NCBI RefSeq assembly: GCF_009906315.1
Contig: NZ_JAAALL010000001.1
Location: 31,154 to 95,153 of the forward strand
Direction of reading: 5' to 3'
Source of the DNA: Kineococcus vitellinus
GTDB taxonomy: Bacteria > Actinomycetota > Actinomycetes > Actinomycetales > Kineococcaceae
DNA: 64,000 bases
Shown here: in pieces, positions 42,753 through 50,376 of the stretch
Position numbering within the stretch: the first letter of the stretch is position 1
Layout of the letters: each line of letters opens with the position of its first letter
Notes under the pieces: generated by a model
Databases searched by the model: none
Told to the model about the DNA's origin: nothing
Seen by the model: only the letters and a program-made list of their open reading frames with translations
Program-made: the position numbers and the translations under genes

Positions 42753-42763
42753 ACGTTAGTCGC
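42753..42763 (-). promoter_or_regulatory. Extended -10 promoter for BldC-like gene
   Basis: Minus-strand GCGACTAACGT with its end 7 nt from the ATG at 42745, predicting a leaderless message. TTGACA lies upstream with a long spacer. Confidence 0.5.
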
Positions 42764-42886
42764 GAATCATGGCCTTTGTGTCAATCAAGGCAAAAGATAG
42801 ACCGAATGACCTAAGCGCTCACGTTGGCGTGTCCTGCCGTCTTCGAGTGTTCCCCATGGCATCCTCGACTCGTGCGACAGCAGAAG

Positions 42887-43837
42887 ATGACGACGTACTG
42901 GCACTACACAGATGCCGGCGCGCTCGCGTCGATCCTCCAAACGAATGCCCTATGGGCTACCGCCGCGCAGTACCTCAACGATAGGGAAGAGGTTACGCAT
43001 GGCCTCAACTTGTTGAAGTCGATCTGGCGCGAGGACCGGGACTCGGTTCTCCGCAGCGGCCGGATGCATCGCGAAGAGGCGGAGGATCGTTACAGTATCT
43101 CAATAGGGCCCCTTACTGACGAGGTCGGGTACGTCGATAACATGCTTGGCGCCCTTGAGGCCAACCTCAAGGACCTGCCGTTATTCATCCTGTGTGCGTC
43201 GACCGCAGGTGACAGCTTGAGTCAGTGGCGAGCGTATGGTGCCGGGCAAGGCTATGCCGTTGCTATGGAATCAGCTGCTGGCGCTGTTCCGCTCGGCGTA
43301 TTGGTGCCAGAGGCGCAATATGAACCGGCGGCTTCATCAATCTACCCAGCATGGCAGTCAGTCACCTATAACGACAGCGAGAAGCGAATGAAGATGCATT
43401 CGACGTTAGTGAGAGCCCTCACGTGGGGCAGGGACGCGCATCTTGAAGAAGGGTCGGAGCTGCGGTCACTACTGACCTATCAAGACATTGCTACGTTGAA
43501 GCACTCTGGCTTCGAGGACGAGCGCGAGGTTCGATTCATGGCCGCGCACCCTTCCCTTGACCAAGTATTCTCCGTGCGCGCCGGCCGGTACGGCCTGACG
43601 CCCTACGTTCGCATTGGCGCTTGGCCGAGCGAGATGTTGGAAGAGAGATTCATCATGGAGCCCAGCCCATCCTTCCTTGCAACCACACCTGACGTGGGCG
43701 CGCCCTTGCCCATTACGGAAGTTCGGGTTGGTCCAAGCCCCCACATGGAGACAGCTGAACGAGGTTTACGGAGAGCTCTTGACCGATTTGGATACGGTCA
43801 TGTCCGAACTTCGCTGAGTGCCATTCCTTATCGCTAA
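42887..43837 (+). CDS. DUF2971 protein (candidate defence gene)
   Basis: A 316-residue protein. It opens YWHYTDAGALASILQTNALWATAAQYLND, the DUF2971 signature, read over residues 4-32. LFILCASTAGDSLSQWRAYG and RYGLTPYVRIGAWP are also typical. Members occur in phage-defence islands, with no proven activity. GTG 42872 is an alternative start. It is reversed and less GC-rich than the flanks, so it looks like a moron. Cargo role inferred. Confidence 0.75.
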   Translation: MTTYWHYTDAGALASILQTNALWATAAQYLNDREEVTHGLNLLKSIWREDRDSVLRSGRMHREEAEDRYSISIGPLTDEVGYVDNMLGALEANLKDLPLFILCASTAGDSLSQWRAYGAGQGYAVAMESAAGAVPLGVLVPEAQYEPAASSIYPAWQSVTYNDSEKRMKMHSTLVRALTWGRDAHLEEGSELRSLLTYQDIATLKHSGFEDEREVRFMAAHPSLDQVFSVRAGRYGLTPYVRIGAWPSEMLEERFIMEPSPSFLATTPDVGAPLPITEVRVGPSPHMETAERGLRRALDRFGYGHVRTSLSAIPYR

Positions 43838-43848
43838 CCTTGGATGAC

Positions 43849-44220
43849 CTACCTAGATTTCTTGGACCCCAGCCACCCCCTGCGGAAGAAATGAATGATA
43901 GGGGCCGCCAGCTGGTAGATAATTCCGGTGACGAAGGCGAGGACGATCAGCAGGTCGGCTCCGACCACGACGCTCGGCTCCACGACGTACCAGGGCGTGT
44001 CGAAGGGGTAGTAGTCCGGCGGCTGGACGGCCTTCACCTCATCGAGGGTGGTCCCGAGGAAGGCGAGGGAGATGAGCAGCATGACAAGGGCCAGGTTGCC
44101 GAACGCCAGCAGCAGGCCCAGCACCGAGCTGACTATCGACAGGACAGCGAGGACCACAGTCAGCAGGACGACCGCCGTGATGCCTTTCACCGTCGCCAGC
44201 GCGCTCCGGCCCTCGCTCAT
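43849..44220 (-). CDS. Membrane protein with three or four segments
   Basis: A 123-residue protein. Hydrophobic runs: VKGITAVVLLTVVLAVLSIV, VLGLLLAFGNLALVMLLISL, and VVVGADLLIVLAFVTGIIYQ. It ends with a basic RRGWLGSKKSR anchor. ATG at 44220 is preceded by a -10-like TACGCT. A holin-like size is possible, but no lysis enzyme lies near. Confidence 0.58.
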   Translation of the reverse strand: MSEGRSALATVKGITAVVLLTVVLAVLSIVSSVLGLLLAFGNLALVMLLISLAFLGTTLDEVKAVQPPDYYPFDTPWYVVEPSVVVGADLLIVLAFVTGIIYQLAAPIIHFFRRGWLGSKKSR

Positions 44221-44226
44221 GATCGG

Positions 44227-44232
44227 AGCGTA
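44227..44232 (-). promoter_or_regulatory. -10 element for membrane protein gene
   Basis: Minus-strand TACGCT, six bases before the ATG at 44220, so the transcript would be leaderless. Confidence 0.4.
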
Positions 44233-44265
44233 GGGGGACAGCACAGGGCTCCGGAAGGCTTGAGA

Positions 44266-44427
44266 TCAGTAGCCCATCCTGCGAGGCGGGTCGGCCCTGA
44301 CGTAGGACAGCACGTCGCCCCGGTGGTCCAGCAGGGTGCCGATCACCGGGTTGGGGTCGTCGTCCCAGACGGTCGGCACGGCGGGGTAGTCCGGGTAGTA
44401 CCAGTCGTCAGGGACGTACCGGGCCAT
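44266..44427 (-). CDS. Small protein, unknown
   Basis: A 53-residue protein rich in aromatic residues at its start (RYVPDDWYYPDYPAVPTVW), then VIGTLLDHRGDVLSYV and a basic end. Its ATG shares one base with the stop of the gene before. Short, but coupling supports it. Confidence 0.55.
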   Translation of the reverse strand: MARYVPDDWYYPDYPAVPTVWDDDPNPVIGTLLDHRGDVLSYVRADPPRRMGY

Positions 44428-44606
44428 CAGGCCTCGGTGATCTCTGCCTCAACGTCGGCGTACTCGCGGGCACAGACGGTCTCGGCCTCCTCGCGGTCGC
44501 GGAACTCGTGTGCCCCTGCCCGGCCAGGGGTGGAGGACCAGTGGCCGGCGCGGCCGTAGGACAGCCATGAGGCGTAGCGGTCACCGATCTTGGCGATGTA
44601 GGGCAT
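44427..44606 (-). CDS. Small protein, unknown
   Basis: A 59-residue protein (MPYIAKIGDRYASWLSYGRA). A Trp/Tyr-rich first half resembles a single small beta domain, followed by an acidic helix (REEAETVCAREYADVEAEIT). Just after TerS in the operon. Confidence 0.55.
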   Translation of the reverse strand: MPYIAKIGDRYASWLSYGRAGHWSSTPGRAGAHEFRDREEAETVCAREYADVEAEITEA

Positions 44607-44621
44607 GGACGGTCTCCTTGG

Positions 44622-45164
44622 TCAGGTGGCTGCTTCGAGCTGGAGCAGCGCAGTACGTACGAGCTGAGGGGCGAGGGAGCGCTGAGCCTTGGTCAGCTGC
44701 AGGCCGTCGAGGATGGTCTTGATGACCTGCGCCACGAGCTCGCCCTGGCGCTCAACGACGCGGACCTGGCGCTCGGCGACCCCGGCGTCCAGCGCCATCT
44801 TGGAGAAGCGGGCTGCCCGCTCGGTCCACTCGCCGTAGAGCTGCTGGTAGGCGATGAAGAGCTTGGTGTTGCCCTCGTCGGGGTCGATGTCCGCGATCTG
44901 CTCCTGCAGCCACGGGACGGCTCCCCAGGCGACCCGGATGGTCTTCATCAGCACCTCGAGCGGATCCCCGTCGGCCTCGGTGGCCATCGCCATGACCTGG
45001 CGACGGGCTGCAGCCTTCACGTGGGTGGGGGAGTTTCCCCCATGGGTGCGACAGCGACCCTGGCCCTTGTGCTCGGTCCCCTTGCCGGCACCGTTGCGGC
45101 ACTGGCTCCCGTCTTTCTTGACGAAGTCACACCGGGTGGGATCGAGGACAACGGGCTTGGTCAT
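44622..45164 (-). CDS. terS: Terminase small subunit-like protein
   Basis: A 180-residue protein. The N-terminal zinc-like module (CDFVKKDGSQCRNGAGKGTE, then GRCRTHGGNSPTH) is the pattern seen in many actinobacterial TerS-like proteins. The rest is long helices with KTIRVAWGAVPWLQEQIADI and an oligomerisation-like tail. TerS binds pac/cos DNA and feeds it to TerL. It is 10 kb from TerL, next to an HNH gene. Confidence 0.72.
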   Translation of the reverse strand: MTKPVVLDPTRCDFVKKDGSQCRNGAGKGTEHKGQGRCRTHGGNSPTHVKAAARRQVMAMATEADGDPLEVLMKTIRVAWGAVPWLQEQIADIDPDEGNTKLFIAYQQLYGEWTERAARFSKMALDAGVAERQVRVVERQGELVAQVIKTILDGLQLTKAQRSLAPQLVRTALLQLEAAT

Positions 45165-45175
45165 GACAGTGATGA

Positions 45176-45181
45176 ATCATA
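45176..45181 (-). promoter_or_regulatory. -10 element for the TerS-like gene
   Basis: Minus-strand TATGAT, 11 nt before the ATG at 45164. It lies over the end of the HNH gene, so the TerS gene can be transcribed separately. No clear -35. Confidence 0.42.
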
Positions 45182-45656
45182 ACGAGGTGTCATCTTCTGC
45201 ATCATGATGTCGTGCGTACGCGACGAGGTCGGAGCGCTGCTGCTTGATGAGCGCCACCTGGTCACGGATGATGCGGCTGGTCTCGCACTTTTCGTGGTCA
45301 TTGCGGAAGCGCTCCAGGTTGTCGATCTTCCGCTGCACCTGGGTGGTGTCCTTGCGCAGCTGAGTCAGCTCGGCACGCTGGGTACGGATGATGTCCACGA
45401 AGAAGAGCCAGTCGTTAGCCTTGGCGACGTTGCAGCGGTTGCACGCGAGGACGTAGTTGTCGCTGCCGTCCTCCCCGCCCAGTGAGCGGGGGTTGACGTG
45501 ATCGAGGGTGGCGTACCGCTCGTCCTTGCGGGGGACGTGCAGGAGCAGCTCGCGCTCGCAGTAGAAGCAAGTCCAGCCGTCGCGCTCGGCCACCTTGCGG
45601 ACGGTGTCGGCGCGCAGCTCTACCTGCAGCTGCCCGATGGTCTTACGGCCGGCCAT
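45177..45656 (-). CDS. HNH endonuclease
   Basis: A 159-residue protein. The HNH core reads CFYCERELLL, TLDHVNPRSLGGEDGSDNYV and ACNRCNVAKAND, and a coiled basic helix follows (TQLRKDTTQVQRKIDNLERF). Phages with an HNH gene beside terminase often need it for packaging cleavage. Here it precedes the TerS-like gene by 12 bp. Confidence 0.86.
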   Translation of the reverse strand: MAGRKTIGQLQVELRADTVRKVAERDGWTCFYCERELLLHVPRKDERYATLDHVNPRSLGGEDGSDNYVLACNRCNVAKANDWLFFVDIIRTQRAELTQLRKDTTQVQRKIDNLERFRNDHEKCETSRIIRDQVALIKQQRSDLVAYARHHDAEDDTSL

Positions 45657-45792
45657 CGCGTCGACGGAGGGTGTCGAAGTACAGGGACTGCTCGATCTCC
45701 CGGGTCAGGGCCTCACGGGCCACCTGGTCCCGGTCTTCCTCGGTGACGGTGCCGCAGGGCTGACAGCGGGGGATCTTGGTCCAGCGGCTCAC
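45643..45792 (-). CDS. Small protein with two Cys
   Basis: A 49-residue protein (VSRWTKIPRCQPCGTVTEED). GTG at 45792 overlaps the previous stop (GTGA), and its end overlaps the HNH gene by 14 bp. A CxxC pair suggests zinc binding. Likely co-translated with HNH. Confidence 0.55.
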   Translation of the reverse strand: MSRWTKIPRCQPCGTVTEEDRDQVAREALTREIEQSLYFDTLRRRDGRP

Positions 45793-46436
45793 TGGTCACC
45801 AGAGAAGTCAGCAGCCTTGACCTTCATCATGATGCGTCGCCCGGCGCGGTCCAGCAGCCCCGACGGTGGCGTGCCGACGAGGCCCTCAGCTTCGAAGTCA
45901 CCCCACTTGGAACGAAGGCCGTTATTGACCGTGTCGATGGCGTCCTGCACAGTGCCACGCATGACAACAGGGGTCGTGGGCACCCCCATCTTGGTAGCGA
46001 TGTCCTCCACGTTGTCGCGCAACAGCCAGTAGTCACCCACCTGCACGTCGAACAGGGCGAAGGTCTTGGTGGGCGAGTAGGCGCCACCGCCCTTCTGGAT
46101 GCCGGCGCCGAAGCCTTCACCGTGGAGGAGCGCTGTGCTGTCACCGAAGGTCTGCTCGAACAGTTCCTCGGTCAGTGTCGTGGTGAGGTGAGCGACCAGG
46201 TCGGCATGGAGCTGAGCTCGGGCGGTCCGGCCGCCAATGGTGACCTTGTGGCCGTCCCACAGGACGCGGATGTTCGTACCGTCGATCTTCTCGGTCCACA
46301 GCCAGGGGATACCAGCAAGGTCGGCGAACTCGGGTCGGCTCCACTCGCCGTGGATCACCTGGTTGCGGTTTGGGCCATCGGCGTGGCGTTTGAACGGACC
46401 ATAGATCTTCGGGTACTCGGGGAATGAGGTTTCCAT
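45789..46436 (-). CDS. RNA ligase (Rnl2-like)
   Basis: A 215-residue protein. WLWTEKIDGTNIRV holds the nucleotidyl-transfer KxDG motif, with the lysine that binds AMP. LLHGEGFG, FALFDVQVG, EGLVGTP and MMKVKAADF supply motifs III to V. RNA ligases seal nicks, often in tRNA cut by host anticodon nucleases. ATG at 46436 sits 7 nt from a -10. No matching kinase/phosphatase is seen in the window. Confidence 0.87.
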   Translation of the reverse strand: METSFPEYPKIYGPFKRHADGPNRNQVIHGEWSRPEFADLAGIPWLWTEKIDGTNIRVLWDGHKVTIGGRTARAQLHADLVAHLTTTLTEELFEQTFGDSTALLHGEGFGAGIQKGGGAYSPTKTFALFDVQVGDYWLLRDNVEDIATKMGVPTTPVVMRGTVQDAIDTVNNGLRSKWGDFEAEGLVGTPPSGLLDRAGRRIMMKVKAADFSGDQ

Positions 46437-46443
46437 TCCCTTT

Positions 46444-46479
46444 GGTCTAGTCGCTGAGATCGACCGATGCCTTAGGTCA
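46444..46479 (-). promoter_or_regulatory. Bipartite early promoter for RNA ligase gene
   Basis: Minus strand: TCCGAATGACCTA box (TGACCT core at 46474-46479), 24 bp, then GCGACTAGACC (-10 core 46444-46449), then 7 nt to ATG 46436. Same layout as three or four other promoters here. Confidence 0.68.
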
Positions 46480-46514
46480 TTCGGACCAATTGATCGAGCG
46501 CTCCTTTAGATGGG

Positions 46515-46769
46515 TCAGTCTCCGAGCGACATGATGAACCACATCACGCAGGGAATGACGACGACGACCACGAGAAAAGCTAGGAAGAGGCGGAAGATGA
46601 ATTCCGTGATCCAGGAGAAGAAGCGCTTGATGACGTTGGGTTTGCGGTAGTAACCGACGCCGCTGCGGGCTCTAGCAAGGCTGGCGTCCAGTCCCGCCTG
46701 GGCATTCAGGCTTGTCTGGTAGCCTGCGCCGGCCCTTGCCTGCCCTTGCGGGGTGTGGTAGTCGGACAT
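46515..46769 (-). CDS. Small membrane protein
   Basis: An 84-residue protein with a polar, Gln/Ala-rich N-terminus and one long membrane segment (FIFRLFLAFLVVVVVIPCVM). A ribosome site GGAGGTGGAGG is placed just upstream of ATG 46769. It lies between RNA ligase and the synthase. No function recognised. Confidence 0.55.
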   Translation of the reverse strand: MSDYHTPQGQARAGAGYQTSLNAQAGLDASLARARSGVGYYRKPNVIKRFFSWITEFIFRLFLAFLVVVVVIPCVMWFIMSLGD

Positions 46770-46915
46770 CTTTGGCCTCCACCTCCCGGCGACCCCTCAT
46801 CGCCTCTGGAGTGAGGCTAGGCCATCCCAGACTCCGGCAGTAGCCCTTTGAGCTTCTGCTCGATGTGACCCAGCAACCACTGAGCCCTTGTGCGTAGACG
46901 TTGTGGACCGATCAA

Positions 46916-48406
46916 CTACTTCCCGACGGGCAATGCCAGAGGCTCCGGCGCCGCCTCGATGGCCTGCGTGACCTCCACGGTCTGGCGAGTGCCCCACCCG
47001 GTCTTCCAGCACGTGGCGATGGCGTAGATGCGCAGGGGCCGGAGCACCAGCGTCGACCAGGCCAGCGCGAGCGGGGTCATGGCGAAGGTGGCGAGTTGCC
47101 AGCGGAACGACACGTCGCTGCGGCGGATCGTCAGGTACTTCAGGGCAGTCAGGTAGCCCACCAGGCTGGAGAACACCAGAAGCATCGGCGCGAGCTCGTG
47201 GTTGACGGCCGGCTGGTAGGCCAGCAGGTACACCAGCACGGTGCCGACAACGAAGTAGCTCACCCAGGACATGAAGTGCTCCCAGTACCCGAAGCTCACG
47301 ATGGGCAGGTACTTGAAGCGCCAGATCGAGCGGATGGTCGACCCTCGCAGCCAGCGCAGCTGTTGACGGAGGTGGTGGCTCACCCGGGCCGGGAGCACCG
47401 TGAACGCCAAGCTGGTGGGCTGCTGAACGGTACGACCCTTGAGGTAGGCGAAGAGCGTCAGCAGGCTGTCGTCGCTGAACTGCACACCGCGGCCCATGAA
47501 GGTCTCGTTCTCGTACGCCGGGATGGCCTCACGCACCACGTCGGCCCGGTAGACCGCGAAGCTGCCCGAGTTGACCAGGACCGAGCGCAGGCTGGAGAGC
47601 GCGCTGCGGACCGAGAGCTGGAAGACCAGGAACCACAGGTCGCTCAGGCGCGAGACGATGTTCTCCCGGGCGTTGCGGGCCACGCAGACCGCGGCCACCG
47701 AGGACACTCGCTCGTCGGCGAAGGGCAGCATCGCCTCCTCGAGTGCGGTGGGGGAGAGCACCACGTCGGAGTCCATCGTGGCGAAGTAGTCGGCCTGGGT
47801 GTCGTTGGCGAAGGTCACGAGCTGGGCGCTGCGCTTGCCGCCGTTGGCCGCCTTGCGGACCCAGGAGCCCCTGATGCCCGCCTCGGTGGCCACGCCACGC
47901 CACCAGACCTTGACCTCCTCGTAGGACGCGGCGTCGGAGCAGTCGTCGACGACCTGGACGTAGTCCGGCCGGCGGGTCTGTGCTGCCAGGGAGGCAAGGA
48001 CCTCACGGACGATGGCCGGGTCCTCGTTGTACAGCGGGATGTTGAGGGTGACCCACTTGGCGTCGAGGACTGCCCGCTGGGCGTCGGTGGCCTTGTAGAC
48101 CGGCTCCAGCCAGGCTAGGGACAGGTGCCAGATCAGCGAGCCGAACATGACGGCGAAGACGATCGACAGACCGTGGGGTGCGGTGCCGTAGCCCGCGAGG
48201 ACGGCGAGGTGGTGGGTCGTCCACGCCAGGGCCACCAGCAGGAAAACACCCGCGAGCGGAAGGACGCGGCTGCGGGCGTAGGAGACGGAGGGGACTCCGT
48301 CGGGTAGAGCTAGGCCTGGGTCGCGCTCTTGCCGGACCGGAAGAAGGCCCGGATCGCCAAGGCCCCCGCTGCTACTGCCACCCCGCCCGCCAGAAGGAGC
48401 GCCCAT
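46916..48406 (-). CDS. Processive family-2 glycosyltransferase (hyaluronan/cellulose synthase-like)
   Basis: About 496 residues if ATG 48406 is used, but the true start is uncertain: the first membrane segment begins near 48275 and no good start lies between. Two N-terminal membrane segments, then the GT-A domain: VDDCSD, the DxD MDSD, FSDD (acceptor-site), and QQLRW, the QxxRW motif of processive synthases. LRQQLRWLRGSTIRSIWR is most like HAS/NodC/chitin synthase types. Three or more C-terminal membrane segments and GWGTR follow. It should make and export a beta-linked polymer. Product unknown. Confidence 0.88.
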   Translation of the reverse strand: MGAPSGGRGGSSSGGLGDPGLLPVRQERDPGLALPDGVPSVSYARSRVLPLAGVFLLVALAWTTHHLAVLAGYGTAPHGLSIVFAVMFGSLIWHLSLAWLEPVYKATDAQRAVLDAKWVTLNIPLYNEDPAIVREVLASLAAQTRRPDYVQVVDDCSDAASYEEVKVWWRGVATEAGIRGSWVRKAANGGKRSAQLVTFANDTQADYFATMDSDVVLSPTALEEAMLPFADERVSSVAAVCVARNARENIVSRLSDLWFLVFQLSVRSALSSLRSVLVNSGSFAVYRADVVREAIPAYENETFMGRGVQFSDDSLLTLFAYLKGRTVQQPTSLAFTVLPARVSHHLRQQLRWLRGSTIRSIWRFKYLPIVSFGYWEHFMSWVSYFVVGTVLVYLLAYQPAVNHELAPMLLVFSSLVGYLTALKYLTIRRSDVSFRWQLATFAMTPLALAWSTLVLRPLRIYAIATCWKTGWGTRQTVEVTQAIEAAPEPLALPVGK

Positions 48407-48468
48407 CCCGGAAGAATGGTCCCCCCGATGATGATGCCTGCGAAGGGGAGAGTTTTGCCGTAGTCCAT
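48310..48468 (-). CDS. Small hydrophobic protein upstream of the synthase
   Basis: A 52-residue protein (MDYGKTLPFAGIIIGG start), with one or two membrane segments (GWALLLAGGVAVAAGALAIR) and a basic end. Its codons have high third-base GC, unlike the other reading of this stretch, so it is likely real. TTG 48519 is an alternative start. It could be a partner of the synthase. Confidence 0.55.
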   Translation of the reverse strand: MDYGKTLPFAGIIIGGTILPGWALLLAGGVAVAAGALAIRAFFRSGKSATQA

Positions 48469-48610
48469 GAATGAAGAGTAATGCAGCAAAGACCGCACAA
48501 ACAAGGAAGGTGGCTGCAAGGTGACGAGCGTGGGTAATGGGTAATGAGGTGTCTGTAGGCATTGGCTCGATTTTGGCAGACCATTCGCGCTTGTTGCATG
48601 TCCCCGCCCC

Positions 48611-48616
48611 TACTCT
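48611..48616 (+). promoter_or_regulatory. -10 element of GH6 promoter
   Basis: TACTCT, six bases before the ATG at 48623, so the GH6 message is predicted to be leaderless. No good -35 is visible. Confidence 0.5.
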
Positions 48617-48622
48617 TTGGCC

Positions 48623-49690
48623 ATGGCAAGCCGTAACGAAATACTCAACAAGCTCCTCACCCTTGAAGGCCCGAAGCGCGACGCATTCACCCGGGCGACC
48701 TTCGATTTGGGCATGTCCGACGACAAGACCGCCGCGGCCCTGGTCAGCGCCAGTGTGATCCTGCGCTTCTCCAGCACCTACCAGCAGGTGGTCAAGGACT
48801 GGGCGGCGGCGTTGGAAGCTGGGTCGGTGACCACACCCGCGACGACCTCGGAGCTGTACGTGGCCGAGGTGCTGGCCAAGTCCATGGGGCATGCCCGCCT
48901 GGCCGCGGTACCTCAAGCCGTGTGGGTCAACGGTCCGGGCGACATCGACAACGCCCGGCGAGTGGCTCAGGACGCCAAGAGCAAGGGTCAGATCCCGCAG
49001 TTCGTCGTCTACTGGGCCGTCAACCGCGACAACGGGCAGTACTCCGCTGGTGGAGCGCCCGACAGCGCGAGCTATCGCAGCTTCGTCGACTCGCTGGCAG
49101 TGGCCATCGGGGGGACCGGTGCTCTGATCAACCTGGAGCCCGACGCCCTGGTGCTCTTCAACGGCACCCCGTCGACGCGCTACGCCGACCTGGCCTACGC
49201 AGGCCGCGCCCTGCTTGCGGTCGGCGCCAAGGTCTTCCTGTCCGCCGGGCACTCCGACTGGCACAGCGTGGAGGAGATCAAGAAGCGAGCCGAGCAGGTC
49301 GGCATGGCCAACTTCACCGGCTTCGCCCTTAACGACAGCAACTACCGGCCCATGAGCGAGATCGTCCCCTTCGGCGAGCGGTTGTGGTCGGCCACCAACA
49401 AGCCCTACATGGTCGACACCTCCCGCAACGGTGACAGCCCCATCCCGCTGCCCAAGACTTACTGGGACCCGGACTGGTGCAACGTCGCCAGCCGGCGCTT
49501 CGGGCTGGCGCCGCGCCTCGGCCCGGTAGCCGGGGGAGAGCACTGCTTCGGCGTGTGGTGGGTCAAGCACCCCGGCGAGAGCGACGGCACCTACAACGGC
49601 CTGACAGGCAAGGTGAGCGATGCTCCGGGTGCCGGCCAGTGGTTCGAGGCCTACGCCGACGACATGGAGCGCAACTCGGGCTGGTCCTGA
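48623..49690 (+). CDS. GH6 glucanase, stand-alone
   Basis: A 355-residue protein. Residues ~100-345 are a GH6 domain: FVVYWAVNRDNGQYSAGG (the RD is a likely catalytic acid), LINLEPDALV, LSAGHSDWHS, MVDTSRNG and WWVKHPGESDG all line up with GH6 cellulases. The first ~90 residues are a helical domain that is not recognised. No signal peptide is seen, so it would act inside or be released at lysis. It faces away from the synthase, echoing bacterial cellulose loci where an endoglucanase accompanies the synthase. Confidence 0.9.
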   Translation: MASRNEILNKLLTLEGPKRDAFTRATFDLGMSDDKTAAALVSASVILRFSSTYQQVVKDWAAALEAGSVTTPATTSELYVAEVLAKSMGHARLAAVPQAVWVNGPGDIDNARRVAQDAKSKGQIPQFVVYWAVNRDNGQYSAGGAPDSASYRSFVDSLAVAIGGTGALINLEPDALVLFNGTPSTRYADLAYAGRALLAVGAKVFLSAGHSDWHSVEEIKKRAEQVGMANFTGFALNDSNYRPMSEIVPFGERLWSATNKPYMVDTSRNGDSPIPLPKTYWDPDWCNVASRRFGLAPRLGPVAGGEHCFGVWWVKHPGESDGTYNGLTGKVSDAPGAGQWFEAYADDMERNSGWS

Positions 49691-49703
49691 CCCCGGACAG
49701 CAG

Positions 49704-49735
49704 AAAGGGCCAGGTCTCGGGGAACCTGGCCCTTT
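49704..49735 (+). terminator. Strong hairpin terminator after GH6 gene
   Basis: Two perfect 12-base arms (AAAGGGCCAGGT and ACCTGGCCCTTT) around an 8-base loop. The 3' arm ends in TTT followed by CGC. It may also stop leftward transcription because the flanks are symmetric. Confidence 0.85.
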
Positions 49736-49775
49736 CGCTATGCCTGACAGAGGGCCTCTAGACCCGTCTGCAATC

Positions 49776-50108
49776 CTACTTGGTAGCTGCGAGGTATTCC
49801 TGGATGAGCGAGTTGGCAATGCGTCCGCGCTCGCTGACCTTCTTGCCGTTCTCCTCAGCCCACTTGCGCACTGCGGCGTTGTCGATCTTGTCCGCCGACA
49901 CCGACGAAGCGGCCGGACGACCGGGGCGCCGACCGCCGACCCTACGGGCGTGGTTGACGAAGACCTGCACCGACTCGCGCAGCTTCCGGGCGTTCTCTTC
50001 GCTCAGATCGATCTCATGGGTCACACCGTCAACAGCAAAGACGACAGTCTCTGCCGCCTCGGAGCCGTCGACATCGTCGATAAGGTTCTCCACCACACGC
50101 CTGGCCAT
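49776..50108 (-). CDS. lsr2: Lsr2-family nucleoid-associated protein
   Basis: A 110-residue protein. MARRVVENLIDDVDGSEAAE starts the dimerisation domain with TVVFAVDGVTHEIDLS; GRRPGRPAAS is the linker; VRKWAEENGKKVSERGRIAN is the DNA-binding domain ending in LIQEYLAATK. The RGR core contacts AT-rich minor grooves. Phage-borne Lsr2 could silence prophage or host genes. The size is normal, so it is not a dominant-negative fragment. Confidence 0.92.
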   Translation of the reverse strand: MARRVVENLIDDVDGSEAAETVVFAVDGVTHEIDLSEENARKLRESVQVFVNHARRVGGRRPGRPAASSVSADKIDNAAVRKWAEENGKKVSERGRIANSLIQEYLAATK

Positions 50109-50169
50109 AGGAGCAGCATGCCGTATGACCTGGGTAATCACCAAGACGGCGCGCCGGATATGGCTTTCC

Positions 50170-50376
50170 TTATGCGCCGAAGATCGCCGCGTGCACTGCT
50201 TCGATGTGCTGCTCGGGGCGAGCATTGGGAAGAGCGAGCGCTTCCTTCACGTCTTCGATGTCGTTGTGGGCGTCCTTCAAGTCCGCCCGGTTGACTCGAT
50301 GGAAGGTCAGAGCCTGCGCTAGTGCCTGCTCCACAGGGTCGTCCAGGTCCAACATGACTACTCGTTTGCGCGTCAT
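50170..50376 (-). CDS. Hypothetical protein
   Basis: A 68-residue helical protein. VVMLDLDDPVEQALAQALTF opens, then ADLKDAHNDIEDVKEALALP and EQHIEAVHAAIFGA. ATG at 50376 overlaps the upstream stop. No motif. Confidence 0.48.
   Translation of the reverse strand: MTRKRVVMLDLDDPVEQALAQALTFHRVNRADLKDAHNDIEDVKEALALPNARPEQHIEAVHAAIFGA

Noticed and set aside
46916..49819. A 967-codon minus-strand frame spanning synthase and the GH6 region
   Set aside because: Left of 48.4 kb it is the synthase. Beyond that it is antisense to the GH6 gene, which has all family motifs. A giant fusion is not real.
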